A stretch of 64,000 nt of DNA from JBCBGF01 sp039193455 (GTDB taxonomy: Bacteria; Pseudomonadota; Alphaproteobacteria; Rhodobacterales; Rhodobacteraceae). Shown piece after piece: positions 51,607 through 59,383 of this stretch. The translations under genes and the position numbers were made by a program. Where the stretch lies: NCBI GenBank assembly GCA_039193455.1, contig JBCCWO010000015.1:23174-87173 (forward strand), given 5' to 3'. The notes beneath the pieces are model-generated. The model was given only the letters and a program-made list of their open reading frames with translations, ran no database searches and was not told the DNA's origin. How positions within the stretch are numbered: the first letter of the stretch is position 1; each line of letters opens with the position of its first letter.

Positions 51607-52930
51607 ACTCTGCCGCCTCGCGATACGGTGCGGCTTCGCCATAGGGCACGTTCACCCCGCCATAGCGGCGGACGCGCACGTTGCACTGCTCGGCGTGACC
51701 CACGAAACCTTCCAGCATGCACAGGCGCGAGCCATATTCGCCCACCAGCGTCGCGGCCTCGTCGGTCATGACCTTTTGATAGCTGTGGGTCTTGATGAAC
51801 TTGCCCACCCACAGCCCGCCGGTATAGCGCCCGGCCTTCTTCGTGGGCAGCGTGTGGTTGGTGCCGATCACCTTATCCCCGTTCGCCACGTTGGTGCGTG
51901 GGCCGAGGAACAGGGCGCCGTAGTTCGTCATGTTCTCGAGAAACCAGTCGTCGCGGTCGGTCATGACCTGGACATGTTCCGAGGCGACGTCTTCCGACAC
52001 GGCCAGCATGTCATCATAGTCATCGCACAGGATGATCTCACCATATTCCTCCCAGCTGACCCGGGCGGTGTCAGCGGTGGGCAGGATCGCAAGCAGGCGG
52101 TCAATCTCGGCCATCGTGGCGTCGGCCAGCTTGCGGGAGTTGGTGATCAGGACGGCGGGCGAATTGTACCCGTGTTCGGCCTGGCCCAGAAGGTCGGTCG
52201 CGCATATCTCGCCATCCACGGTGTCGTCGGCGATGACGCAGGTTTCCGTGGGCCCGGCGAAGAGGTCGATGCCGACGCGGCCGAAAAGCTGGCGCTTGGC
52301 TTCGGCGACAAAGGCATTGCCGGGGCCGACGAGCATATCGACCGGTTTGATTGTCTCGGTGCCGATGGCCATGGCGCCCACGGCCTGAACCCCGCCGAGG
52401 ACAAGGATCTCGTCCGCGCCGCCTTCATCCATCGCCGCGACGATGGCCGGGTGCGGTGCGCCGTCGACCGGCGGGGCCGAAGCGACGATGCGTTTGACGC
52501 CCGCGACCGAGGCGGTGAGCACCGACATATGTGCCGAAGCGACCATCGGGAACTTGCCGCCGGGCACGTAGCAGCCGACCGAGTTCACGGGGATGTTCTT
52601 GTGACCAAGGATCACGCCCGGCATCGTCTCGACCTCGACATCCAGCATCGAGGCACGCTGAGCCTCGGCGAAGTTGCGGATCTGGGCCTGGGCGAACCGG
52701 ATATCGTCCATTTCGCGCTGGCTGACCTTTTGTTTGGCGGCGTCGATTTCCGAGCGGGTGAGCACGAAGGCCGCGGGTTCGTACTTGTCGAACTTGGCCG
52801 ACAGGTCCCGCACGGCGGCGTCGCCGCGCGTTTCGATATCCGTGAGAATGCCTTCAACGGTGGCGCGCACCTTTGCGTCGTCTTCGGCACGCTCATCGGC
52901 GGGTTTGCCCCGCTTTAGGTATTCGGCCAT
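51605..52930 (-). CDS. HisD-like dehydrogenase (HpsN-type paralogue)
   Basis: A 441-residue NAD-dependent four-electron alcohol dehydrogenase of the histidinol dehydrogenase superfamily. Typical motifs: VGCYVPGGKFPMVASAHM, VGPGNAFVAEAKRQLFGRV, GIDLFAGPTETCVIADD and LGQAEHGYNSPAV (zinc ligands Q and H). The C-terminal region reads VGHAEQCNVR instead of the HisD EGLxAHA, and there are no his genes nearby. It is better read as a catabolic paralogue, as in the 2,3-dihydroxypropanesulfonate enzyme HpsN, with unknown substrate. A LacI-type operator lies about 100 bases upstream. Confidence 0.85.
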   Translation of the reverse strand: MAEYLKRGKPADERAEDDAKVRATVEGILTDIETRGDAAVRDLSAKFDKYEPAAFVLTRSEIDAAKQKVSQREMDDIRFAQAQIRNFAEAQRASMLDVEVETMPGVILGHKNIPVNSVGCYVPGGKFPMVASAHMSVLTASVAGVKRIVASAPPVDGAPHPAIVAAMDEGGADEILVLGGVQAVGAMAIGTETIKPVDMLVGPGNAFVAEAKRQLFGRVGIDLFAGPTETCVIADDTVDGEICATDLLGQAEHGYNSPAVLITNSRKLADATMAEIDRLLAILPTADTARVSWEEYGEIILCDDYDDMLAVSEDVASEHVQVMTDRDDWFLENMTNYGALFLGPRTNVANGDKVIGTNHTLPTKKAGRYTGGLWVGKFIKTHSYQKVMTDEAATLVGEYGSRLCMLEGFVGHAEQCNVRVRRYGGVNVPYGEAAPYREAAE

Positions 52931-53026
52931 GCACTGATCCTCCCATCACCTTTCGCGGGGGACGGCAGACTCAGCCCCCACTTTTGCGGCTAGGATAGCG
53001 GTGCGTGGCGCTGGCTCAAGCAAATT

Positions 53027-53042
53027 TTGCATACGCTTGCAA
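53027..53042 (-). promoter_or_regulatory. LacI-type operator upstream of the HisD-like gene
   Basis: TTGCA-N6-TGCAA inverted repeat, extended form TTTGCATACGCTTGCAAG, in the gap between the hydrolase stop and the HisD-like start. The left half TTTGCATAC is identical to the operator ahead of the SDR gene. Confidence 0.75.
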
Positions 53043-53043
53043 G

Positions 53044-53799
53044 TTAGGACACCACGCGCGCGATCACCTCTTCAATGGCATGAACGATCAGGTCGAGGTT
53101 TTCCGGCTCGGAAAACCGGTGGTCGGCGCCCTTGACCAGGGTGAGCCGCGCATCGGGGCTTTCGATATGCTCGATCAGGCGCAGCGGGACCGAGATCAGC
53201 ACATCTGTGTCCGCCGTGCCGTGCACCAGCCGGACCGGAAACGGCGCGGGCAGCGGATCGCGCAGGACAAGCTGGTCGCGCCCGTCTTCGATCAGGCGGC
53301 GGGTGATGATGTAGGGCTCGTCCGAATAGTCAGAGGGCTGTTCGACCCGGCCCTGTTCCGTCAATCGCGCCTTTTCTGCGTCTGAAAACCCCGCCCACAT
53401 GCTGTCTTCGGTAAAGTCCGGCGCGGCAGCAATGCCGACGAGGCCCGCAACACGCTCTGGCATGGCGCGGGCGGCCAACAGCGCGATCCAGCCGCCCATG
53501 GATGACCCGACAAGGATTTGCGGGCCTTCGGTCAGCGCGCCGATGGCGGCCATGGCATCCGCAGCCCAGTCGCCGATCGCACCGTCCAGGAAATCGCCCG
53601 AAGACTGTCCATGCCCGGAATAGTCGAACCGAAGAAACGCACGGCCCTGAGCCTGGGCCCAGGCTTCGAGATGCAGCGCCTTGGTGCCGTCCATGTCGGA
53701 TTTGAACCCGCCAAGGAACACGACACCGGGCCCGGCCCCCGTGCTGCGATGATAGGCGATTCGGCGGCCCTGGGCGGTGTCGAGAAACTCTGGCGACAT
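53044..53799 (-). CDS. Alpha/beta hydrolase
   Basis: A 251-residue hydrolase: VVFLGGFKSDMDGTKALHLE, RFDYSGHGQSSGDF, nucleophile elbow LVGSSMGGWIALL, aspartate in RLVHGTADTDVLIS and histidine in VKGADHRFSEPENL. This is the palmitoyl-protein/ABHD-like group often annotated as thioesterase or esterase. The start at 53799 is supported by GGGAG upstream; a longer frame to 53850 lacks support. Transcribed towards the HisD-like gene but upstream of its operator, so probably a separate unit. Confidence 0.88.
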   Translation of the reverse strand: MSPEFLDTAQGRRIAYHRSTGAGPGVVFLGGFKSDMDGTKALHLEAWAQAQGRAFLRFDYSGHGQSSGDFLDGAIGDWAADAMAAIGALTEGPQILVGSSMGGWIALLAARAMPERVAGLVGIAAAPDFTEDSMWAGFSDAEKARLTEQGRVEQPSDYSDEPYIITRRLIEDGRDQLVLRDPLPAPFPVRLVHGTADTDVLISVPLRLIEHIESPDARLTLVKGADHRFSEPENLDLIVHAIEEVIARVVS

Positions 53800-53871
53800 G
53801 GATGTCACTCCCTTTTTCCTTTGGATGCCAGAGCGATAGCACAGCGGCAAACGCTTATTTAGGTGACTCTA

Positions 53872-53901
53872 TTGTCACGTGAGTATCTAGTCACATATAA
53901 T
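53872..53901 (+). promoter_or_regulatory. Promoter of the ArsR-SRPBCC gene, with operator repeats
   Basis: TTGTCA, an 18-base spacer and TATAAT lie directly before the ATG at 53908, which starts six bases after the -10 box, as in a leaderless transcript. Overlapping GTGAC/GTCAC inverted repeats (from 53862 to about 53894) are well placed for ArsR-type autoregulation. Confidence 0.7.
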
Positions 53902-53907
53902 TTTTTC

Positions 53908-54675
53908 ATGGATGCGATCTTCAAAGCCCTGAACGACCCCGCGCGCCGCGCGCTTCTGGACAGCCTGCGCCAGAACGACGGCCAGACGCTGAGCGATCTG
54001 GAAGCGCAACTGGACATGACCCGGTTCGGTGTCATGAAACATCTCAAGGTCCTGGAAGACGCGTCCCTTATCGTCACGCGCAAACAGGGGCGGTTCAAAC
54101 ACCACTACCTGAACGCCCTGCCCCTGCAGGAGGTGATCGACCGCTGGATCGATCCGTTCCTGGCCAAGCCCACCGCGCGTGCGGTCATTGACCTCAAGAG
54201 CAAGCTAGAAGGAACCGCCCAGATGCTCGATACCGAGACGAAACCCGATTTCATGATGCAGACCTATATCCGGTGCAGCCACGATGCCCTGTGGGACGCG
54301 CTGATCGATGAAGGCCAGATGTCGGCCTATCACTTCCTGTCGCCCAAGGTGACGCGCGAGGGAGAGACCTATACCTATCACACGCCAGATGGCGGGACGA
54401 TGATGGTGGCGCGGACACTGGCGACCGATCCGAAATCGCGGATCGAGGCGACGTTCGAGCCGCATTGGGAACCGGGTATTCCGGCCTCGCGCACGGTGTT
54501 CCTGCTGACGCCGGAGACCGGACATATCAGGCTGGTGATCGAGCATTACGACCTGCACTTCCCCGTCGTGCCCGGTGAAGGGGTTGCCGACGGCTGGGAA
54601 CGCTGGGCCGCGGGTCTGAAGACCTATCTGGAGACCGGCGAAGCCGCGCGATTCAACGAGACAGGTGCGATCTGA
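53908..54675 (+). CDS. ArsR-type HTH fused to SRPBCC (AHSA1-like) domain
   Basis: A 255-residue fusion. The N-terminal winged helix has FKALNDPARRALLDSLRQND and RFGVMKHLKVLEDASLIV, without an obvious metal-binding cysteine pair. From about residue 115 a START/AHSA1-like domain follows: IRCSHDALWDALIDEGQM, FLSPKVTREGETYTYHTPD and GWERWAAGLKTYLETGE. Such fusions appear to sense small hydrophobic ligands. The ATG at 53908 is set by the TATAAT immediately upstream. Its stop overlaps the MAPEG gene start. Confidence 0.88.
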   Translation: MDAIFKALNDPARRALLDSLRQNDGQTLSDLEAQLDMTRFGVMKHLKVLEDASLIVTRKQGRFKHHYLNALPLQEVIDRWIDPFLAKPTARAVIDLKSKLEGTAQMLDTETKPDFMMQTYIRCSHDALWDALIDEGQMSAYHFLSPKVTREGETYTYHTPDGGTMMVARTLATDPKSRIEATFEPHWEPGIPASRTVFLLTPETGHIRLVIEHYDLHFPVVPGEGVADGWERWAAGLKTYLETGEAARFNETGAI

Positions 54676-55079
54676 TGTCGGTCGAGATGATCTATCTGAC
54701 GCTCACCGCGCTGCTCGCGGCATCGCTGTGGATTCCCTTCATCATTGGCGTGAACACCCAGACGGTGAAGGACATGAGCGATTTCACCCGGCCGCCGGAT
54801 CTGAGCGACCTGCCGCCCTGGATCCACCGGGCCTGGCGCGCGCATCTGAACCTGATCGAGCAATTCCTGCCCTTTGCTGTGATCGTGCTGATCGCGCATC
54901 TGCAGGGGGTGTCGACGGGGGTGACGGTCTGGGCCTCGGTCGCGTTTTTCTGGATCCGGCTGGCGCATGCGGCGGGGATGATCACGGGGGTCGCGCGGTT
55001 CCCTGTGCGACCGGTGATCTTCACCGCGGGGTGGGTCTGCATCCTGCTCATCGGCTGGCAAGTCCTTGCGCATGGGTGA
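54675..55079 (+). CDS. MAPEG family membrane protein
   Basis: A 134-residue protein with four predicted transmembrane helices: MIYLTLTALLAASLWIPFII, then RAHLNLIEQFLPFAVIVLIA, which is the MAPEG pattern RAxxNxxE (glutathione-dependent eicosanoid/xenobiotic enzymes), followed by FFWIRLAHAAGMITG and FTAGWVCILLIGWQ. Bacterial members are presumed glutathione transferases or peroxidases. It starts at the last base of the ArsR-SRPBCC gene's stop, so the fusion regulator probably controls it. Confidence 0.88.
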   Translation: MSVEMIYLTLTALLAASLWIPFIIGVNTQTVKDMSDFTRPPDLSDLPPWIHRAWRAHLNLIEQFLPFAVIVLIAHLQGVSTGVTVWASVAFFWIRLAHAAGMITGVARFPVRPVIFTAGWVCILLIGWQVLAHG

Positions 55080-55080
55080 C

Positions 55081-55130
55081 CGGCTGGGGGCGCTGCCCCC
55101 AGGCCCCCGGGATGTATTTGGACCAAAGAG
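55081..55130 (+). repeat. Rhodobacterales-type intergenic repeat after the MAPEG gene
   Basis: A GC-rich hairpin TGGGGGC-GCT-GCCCCCA (55085-55101) followed by GGATGTATTTGGACCAAAGAG, resembling the element at 51557-51606. It lies between the MAPEG stop and the thrS promoter region and may act as a terminator or RNA-processing site. Confidence 0.55.
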
Positions 55131-55233
55131 ACGGGCGCGGCGCTTGACAATGGCGGCGCGCGCGGTCACTTCAGTCGCCACATACCCGCAACCGGGCGCT
55201 TGGTAGGCGCCAAACCGACGAGGAGATAAGGCC

Positions 55234-57195
55234 ATGAGCCTTGATGCGTCCCAGATTTCCCTGACATTTCCCGATGGCAATGCGCGCGCCTACGCGGCGG
55301 GCGTGACCCCTGCCGAAGTGGCGGCCGATATCTCGACCTCGCTTGCCAAGAAGGCGATCAGCGCGACGGTGGACGGCGCGCATTGGGATCTGCAATGGCC
55401 GATTCCTGCCGATGCGGCGATTGCCATTCACACGATGAAGGATGACGCGCCCGCGCTGGAACTGATCCGGCATGATCTGGCGCATATCATGGCGCGCGCG
55501 GTGCAGGCGATCTGGCCAGACGTAAAGGTCACCATCGGGCCGGTGATCGAGAACGGCTGGTATTACGACTTTGATCGGCAAGAGCCGTTCACGCCCGAAG
55601 ACCTGGGCGCGATCGAGGCAAAGATGAAAGAGATCATCAACGCCCGTGACCCCGTGCGGACCGAAGTGTGGGAACGCGCGCGCGCCGTCGACTTCTACAA
55701 GGCAAATGACGAGCCCTATAAAGTCGAGCTGATCGAAGCCATTCCGGGCGATGAGCCGATCCGGATGTACTGGCATGGCGACTGGCAGGATCTGTGCCGG
55801 GGCCCGCATCTGCAGCATACCGGCCAGGTGCCCGCGGACGCCTTCAAGCTGATGAGCGTGGCAGGGGCCTATTGGCGCGGGGATTCGTCGCGGCCGATGC
55901 TGCAGCGGATCTATGGCGTGGCGTTCAAGAACCGCGACGATCTGAAGAAATACCTGACCTTCCTGGAAGAGGCCGAAAAGCGCGACCATCGCAGGCTGGG
56001 GCGCGAGATGGAGCTTTTCCATATGCAGGAAGAGGCGCCGGGGCAGATATTCTGGCATCCCAACGGCTGGACCATCTACACCGTGCTGCAGGATTACATG
56101 CGGCGGCGGCAGACCGAGTATGGCTATGTCGAGGTGAACACGCCGCAGGTGGTGGATCGCAAGCTTTGGGAAGAATCCGGGCACTGGGAGAAATACCAGG
56201 AGAACATGTTCATCGTCGAAGTGGACGAAGAGCATGCGCGCGAGAAGGCGATAAATGCGCTCAAGCCGATGAACTGCCCCTGCCATGTGCAGATCTATAA
56301 CCACGGGCTCAAAAGCTATCGCGACCTGCCGCTGCGCATGGCCGAGTTCGGGTCGTGCAACCGGTATGAGCCGTCGGGTGCGTTGCACGGGCTGATGCGG
56401 GTGCGCGGGTTCAAGCAGGACGATGCGCATATCTTCTGCACCGAAGATCAGCTTGAGGCCGAATGCGCGCTGTTCATCGAGATGCTGAGCAAGGTCTATA
56501 ACGACCTCGGGTTCGAAAGCTTCGATATCAAGTTTTCGACGCGGCCCGATGTGCGCGCGGGATCGGATGAGATCTGGGACAAGGCCGAGCATGCGCTGGA
56601 AGCGGCGGTCAAGAAAGTGACGTCGGATTACGAGGTCGATCCGGGCGAAGGCGCGTTCTATGGACCGAAGCTTGACTTCAAGCTGACCGATGCGATCGGG
56701 CGCGAATGGCAGCTGGGCACGTTCCAGGCGGATTTCGTGCTGCCCGAACGGCTGGATGCGAATTACATCGGCACAGACGGCGAAAAGCACCGGCCGGTGA
56801 TGCTGCACCGGGCGATCCTGGGCTCTTTCGAACGCTTTATGGGGATCCTGATCGAAAACTACGCCGGTCGTCTGCCGCTGTGGCTGGCGCCGCGGCAGGT
56901 GGTGGTGGCCTCAATCGTGTCGGATGCCGATGAGTTTGTGCACGAGGTAGTGGCCACGCTGAAGGCCAAGGGCCTGCGCGCCGAAGCGGATATCCGGAAC
57001 GAGAAGATCAACTACAAGGTCCGCGAGCACTCGGTCGGCAAGGTGCCGGTGCTGCTGGCCGTGGGGCAGCGCGAGGTTGAAAACCGCACCGTGTCAGTCC
57101 GGCGGCTGGGCGAAAAGCAAAGCACGGTGCTGGGCCTGGACGAGATTGCCGGTGCGCTGGCGGCCGAGGCGCTGCCACCCGATCTGCGGGGCTGA
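55234..57195 (+). CDS. thrS: Threonine--tRNA ligase
   Basis: Class II synthetase (653 residues). The N-terminal TGS domain ends before LIRHDLAHIMARAVQAIWP, the editing-domain HxxxH motif; the catalytic core carries MNCPCHVQIYNHGLKSYRDLP, LRMAEFGSCNRYEPSGALHGL (motif 2), FKQDDAHIFC with the zinc cysteine and, near the end, GSFERFMGILIE (motif 3). The C-terminal anticodon domain has APRQVVVASIVSD. Full length for ThrS. GGAGATAAGG precedes the ATG. Confidence 0.98.
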   Translation: MSLDASQISLTFPDGNARAYAAGVTPAEVAADISTSLAKKAISATVDGAHWDLQWPIPADAAIAIHTMKDDAPALELIRHDLAHIMARAVQAIWPDVKVTIGPVIENGWYYDFDRQEPFTPEDLGAIEAKMKEIINARDPVRTEVWERARAVDFYKANDEPYKVELIEAIPGDEPIRMYWHGDWQDLCRGPHLQHTGQVPADAFKLMSVAGAYWRGDSSRPMLQRIYGVAFKNRDDLKKYLTFLEEAEKRDHRRLGREMELFHMQEEAPGQIFWHPNGWTIYTVLQDYMRRRQTEYGYVEVNTPQVVDRKLWEESGHWEKYQENMFIVEVDEEHAREKAINALKPMNCPCHVQIYNHGLKSYRDLPLRMAEFGSCNRYEPSGALHGLMRVRGFKQDDAHIFCTEDQLEAECALFIEMLSKVYNDLGFESFDIKFSTRPDVRAGSDEIWDKAEHALEAAVKKVTSDYEVDPGEGAFYGPKLDFKLTDAIGREWQLGTFQADFVLPERLDANYIGTDGEKHRPVMLHRAILGSFERFMGILIENYAGRLPLWLAPRQVVVASIVSDADEFVHEVVATLKAKGLRAEADIRNEKINYKVREHSVGKVPVLLAVGQREVENRTVSVRRLGEKQSTVLGLDEIAGALAAEALPPDLRG

Positions 57196-57211
57196 TTGGA
57201 TTGTTACAGTT

Positions 57212-57231
57212 CGCCCGGGCACGCCCGGGCG
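57212..57231 (+). terminator. Hairpin downstream of thrS
   Basis: Perfect 8-bp stem CGCCCGGG/CCCGGGCG with a four-base loop, 17 bases after the thrS stop. No T-run follows, so it is a weak or Rho-assisted terminator at best. The remaining gap to bufA (57232-57398) presumably holds the buf promoter; no clear sigma motif was identified. Confidence 0.55.
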
Positions 57232-57398
57232 GACGGCAATTTCCTGCCGCTTCACCCGGGGAAACGGGTTAGAATATTTCAAAGCAACACGAGCTTGTTA
57301 ACCCACGGGCCTGTGATTGGTGTGTTACGGTCGCGGTCCCGTACCTGTGCGTCGTCGCTGCACGCGATCACGTGTTTTATGGATCAAGAGGAAAAACC

Positions 57399-57707
57399 AT
57401 GTCCAATACCGCCAAGACTATCGCCGTCGCCGGTGCCGTTGCCGCCGCTTTCGCCGCGCAGATGACCACGCCTGCCCACGCGCAAGCCAAGGAAAAGTGC
57501 TTTGGCATCTCGCTTGCGGGCGCCAACGACTGCGCCGCTGGCCCCGGCACCACTTGCGCCGGCACCTCGACCGTCGACTACCAGGGCAACGCCTGGACGC
57601 TGGTCGACGCAGGCACCTGCGCTGACATCGAACTGCCCGCAATGGCAGACGGCACACCGCGCGTCGGCTCGCTTGAAGAGCTGGAACGCGATCTGCCCAC
57701 GGGCTAA
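57399..57707 (+). CDS. bufA: Bufferin precursor, DUF2282 (BufA1-type) RiPP
   Basis: A 102-residue precursor of a periplasmic copper-binding RiPP. A signal peptide (about residues 1-28, ending PAHAQ) precedes a core with four cysteines: KCFGI (C34), NDCAAGPGTTCAG (C45, C53) and AGTCADI (C74), the DUF2282 pattern. In characterised bufferins the central cysteines are oxidised to thiooxazoles by the DUF692 enzyme. The C-terminal tail RVGSLEELERDLP is probably also conserved. The start at 57399 has AGAGGA upstream. Genes for the maturase, its partner and a DoxX protein follow. Confidence 0.92.
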   Translation: MSNTAKTIAVAGAVAAAFAAQMTTPAHAQAKEKCFGISLAGANDCAAGPGTTCAGTSTVDYQGNAWTLVDAGTCADIELPAMADGTPRVGSLEELERDLPTG

Positions 57708-57717
57708 ACTCAGAGCT

Positions 57718-57745
57718 GTCCCCGGCGCCGTGGCGTGCCGGGGAC
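57718..57745 (+). terminator. Intercistronic hairpin between bufA and bufB
   Basis: GTCCCCGGC pairs with GCCGGGGAC (9 bp, ten-base loop) just after the bufA stop and 25 bases before bufB. Without a T-run it may partly terminate or protect the bufA message, giving more precursor than enzyme. Confidence 0.65.
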
Positions 57746-57769
57746 GCACGGCCGCAAAGGACCGCCGCA

Positions 57770-58636
57770 ATGCTGGACGCCGCTTCATCGCAACGCCGTG
57801 ACACTGGCCTGCCCCTGGGCATGGGTGTCGGCTATAAGCCGCAGCATTTCGAAGCCCTGCTGGCGGAGCCCGGCCCGGTGACCTGGCTTGAGGTTCACGC
57901 CGAAAACTACATGGGCGACGGCGGGCGCCCGATTGCCCAGCTGCGCCACCTGAGCGAGCGCTTTGCCATCTCGGTCCACGGTGTGGGCCTGTCGATTGGC
58001 GGCGAAGGGCGGCTCGACCCCGAACACCTCGCCCGGCTGAAACACCTTGTCGGCTGGCTGAACCCGGCGAGCTTTTCCGAGCATCTGGCATGGTCGACCC
58101 ATGACACGGGCTTTCTCAACGATCTGCTGCCCCTGCCCTACACGCAGGCCACGCTGACCCGTGTGGCCGACCACATCGACGAGGTGCAAGAGGTGCTGGG
58201 GCGGCGCATGCTGTTGGAAAACCCGTCGACCTATCTGGCCTTCGACGAAAGCGATATGCCCGAGACCGAGTTTCTGGCCGAACTGACCCGGCGCACGGGC
58301 TGCGGCTTGTTGCTGGACGTGAACAACGTCTTCGTCTCGGCCACCAACCAGCAGACGGATGCGATCAGCTATCTGAACGCCTTCCCGATCGACGCGGTGG
58401 GCGAGTTTCACCTGGGCGGCCATGATGAGGACGCCGATGAAACCGGTGCACCTTTGTTGATCGACAGCCATAACCGCGAAGTCGTCGATCCGGTGTGGGA
58501 GCTTTATGCGCACGTCATCGCACGCGGTGGCGCGCGCGCCACGCTGATCGAGTGGGACACCGATGTTCCCGACTGGCCCGTCCTGCGCGCCGAGGCCGAG
58601 CGGGCGGCCGCCTTTTTGACAGCGGCCGTGGTATGA
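57770..58636 (+). CDS. bufB: DUF692 multinuclear non-haem iron oxidase (bufferin maturase)
   Basis: A 288-residue TIM-barrel enzyme of the MNIO family that oxidises cysteines of the bufferin precursor. Candidate iron ligands lie in EVHAENYM (E45), ISVHGVGLS (H70), SFSEHLAW (H105), LLENPSTY (E150), LLLDVNNVF (D183), GEFHLGGH (H214, H218), IDSHNR and LIEWDTDVP (E261, D263), matching the family pattern. AAAGGA precedes the ATG. Its stop overlaps the DUF2063 gene start (ATGA), as expected for an enzyme and its obligate partner. Confidence 0.93.
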   Translation: MLDAASSQRRDTGLPLGMGVGYKPQHFEALLAEPGPVTWLEVHAENYMGDGGRPIAQLRHLSERFAISVHGVGLSIGGEGRLDPEHLARLKHLVGWLNPASFSEHLAWSTHDTGFLNDLLPLPYTQATLTRVADHIDEVQEVLGRRMLLENPSTYLAFDESDMPETEFLAELTRRTGCGLLLDVNNVFVSATNQQTDAISYLNAFPIDAVGEFHLGGHDEDADETGAPLLIDSHNREVVDPVWELYAHVIARGGARATLIEWDTDVPDWPVLRAEAERAAAFLTAAVV

Positions 58637-59382
58637 CCGTCGGCCAGGATGCCTTTGCGGCCGCGGTTCTGACGCCGGATCGGCCCGTGCCCGCCGGACT
58701 GTCGAACCCCGATGGCAGCCCGGCGAGCAAGCGCTTTGATGTCTACCGCAACAATGTGATCCTCAGCCTGACCGAAGCGCTGGCCGCCGCCTTTCCCGTG
58801 GTGCGCAAGCTGCTTGGGGCCGAGACGTTTGCCAAGCTTGCCGGTGCGTTCGTGCGGGCGCATCCGCCGGTATCGCCTGTGATGATGCAATACGGCGCAG
58901 CGTTGCCTGGGTTTCTGGAAGATTTCGCGCCACTGAAGCAGATCGGCTATCTGCCCGATGTCGCCCGGCTGGAACAGGCGATGCGCGAGGCCTATCACGC
59001 CGCCGATGCCGCGGCTTTCGATGCCGAGGTTATGGCCACCTTGCCGCCCGAGGCCCTGGCGGCCAAGCGCGTGCGGCTGGCGCCATCGCTGCGGCTGGTT
59101 CGGTCGAACTGGCCGATCCATGCGATCTGGGAATTCAACATGGTCGATGGCGCGCCGAAGCCCGCGATGGAGGCGCAGGACGTTCTGGTCCTGCGCGCCG
59201 AGTTTGACCCCACGCCCCTGCTGATCGGCCGGGGTGCGGCAGAGTTTATAGAAGCCGCTCAGGCAGGGCGGACATTTGGGGAGGCGCTGGAGGCCGCGAC
59301 GGTCGCAGCGCAAGACTTTGACCTTGGTGCGCTATTGGGCGTGCTGCTGGCGCAAGGCGCCATCACTCAACTGGAAGACTGA
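58633..59382 (+). CDS. bufC: DUF2063 partner protein (HvfC/BufC-type)
   Basis: A 249-residue protein with the DUF2063 N-terminal domain: FAAAVLTPDRPVPAGL, RFDVYRNNVILSLTEALAA, FPVVRKLLGAETFAKLAGAF and FLEDFAPLKQIGYLPDVARLE. In bufferin-type systems it binds the precursor leader and forms a complex with the DUF692 oxidase. The C-terminal part (IHAIWEFNMVDGA onward) is less conserved. The start at 58633 overlaps the bufB stop. Confidence 0.9.
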   Translation: MTVGQDAFAAAVLTPDRPVPAGLSNPDGSPASKRFDVYRNNVILSLTEALAAAFPVVRKLLGAETFAKLAGAFVRAHPPVSPVMMQYGAALPGFLEDFAPLKQIGYLPDVARLEQAMREAYHAADAAAFDAEVMATLPPEALAAKRVRLAPSLRLVRSNWPIHAIWEFNMVDGAPKPAMEAQDVLVLRAEFDPTPLLIGRGAAEFIEAAQAGRTFGEALEAATVAAQDFDLGALLGVLLAQGAITQLED

Positions 59383-59383
59383 A

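Noticed and set aside
51605..52930. Calling the HisD-like gene hisD of histidine synthesis
   Set aside because: Context is catabolic, the C-terminal motif differs and no other his genes are near, so no gene symbol was given.
55171..56808. A 545-codon minus-strand frame
   Set aside because: It lies wholly opposite thrS, which has every expected synthetase motif; the antisense translation matches nothing.
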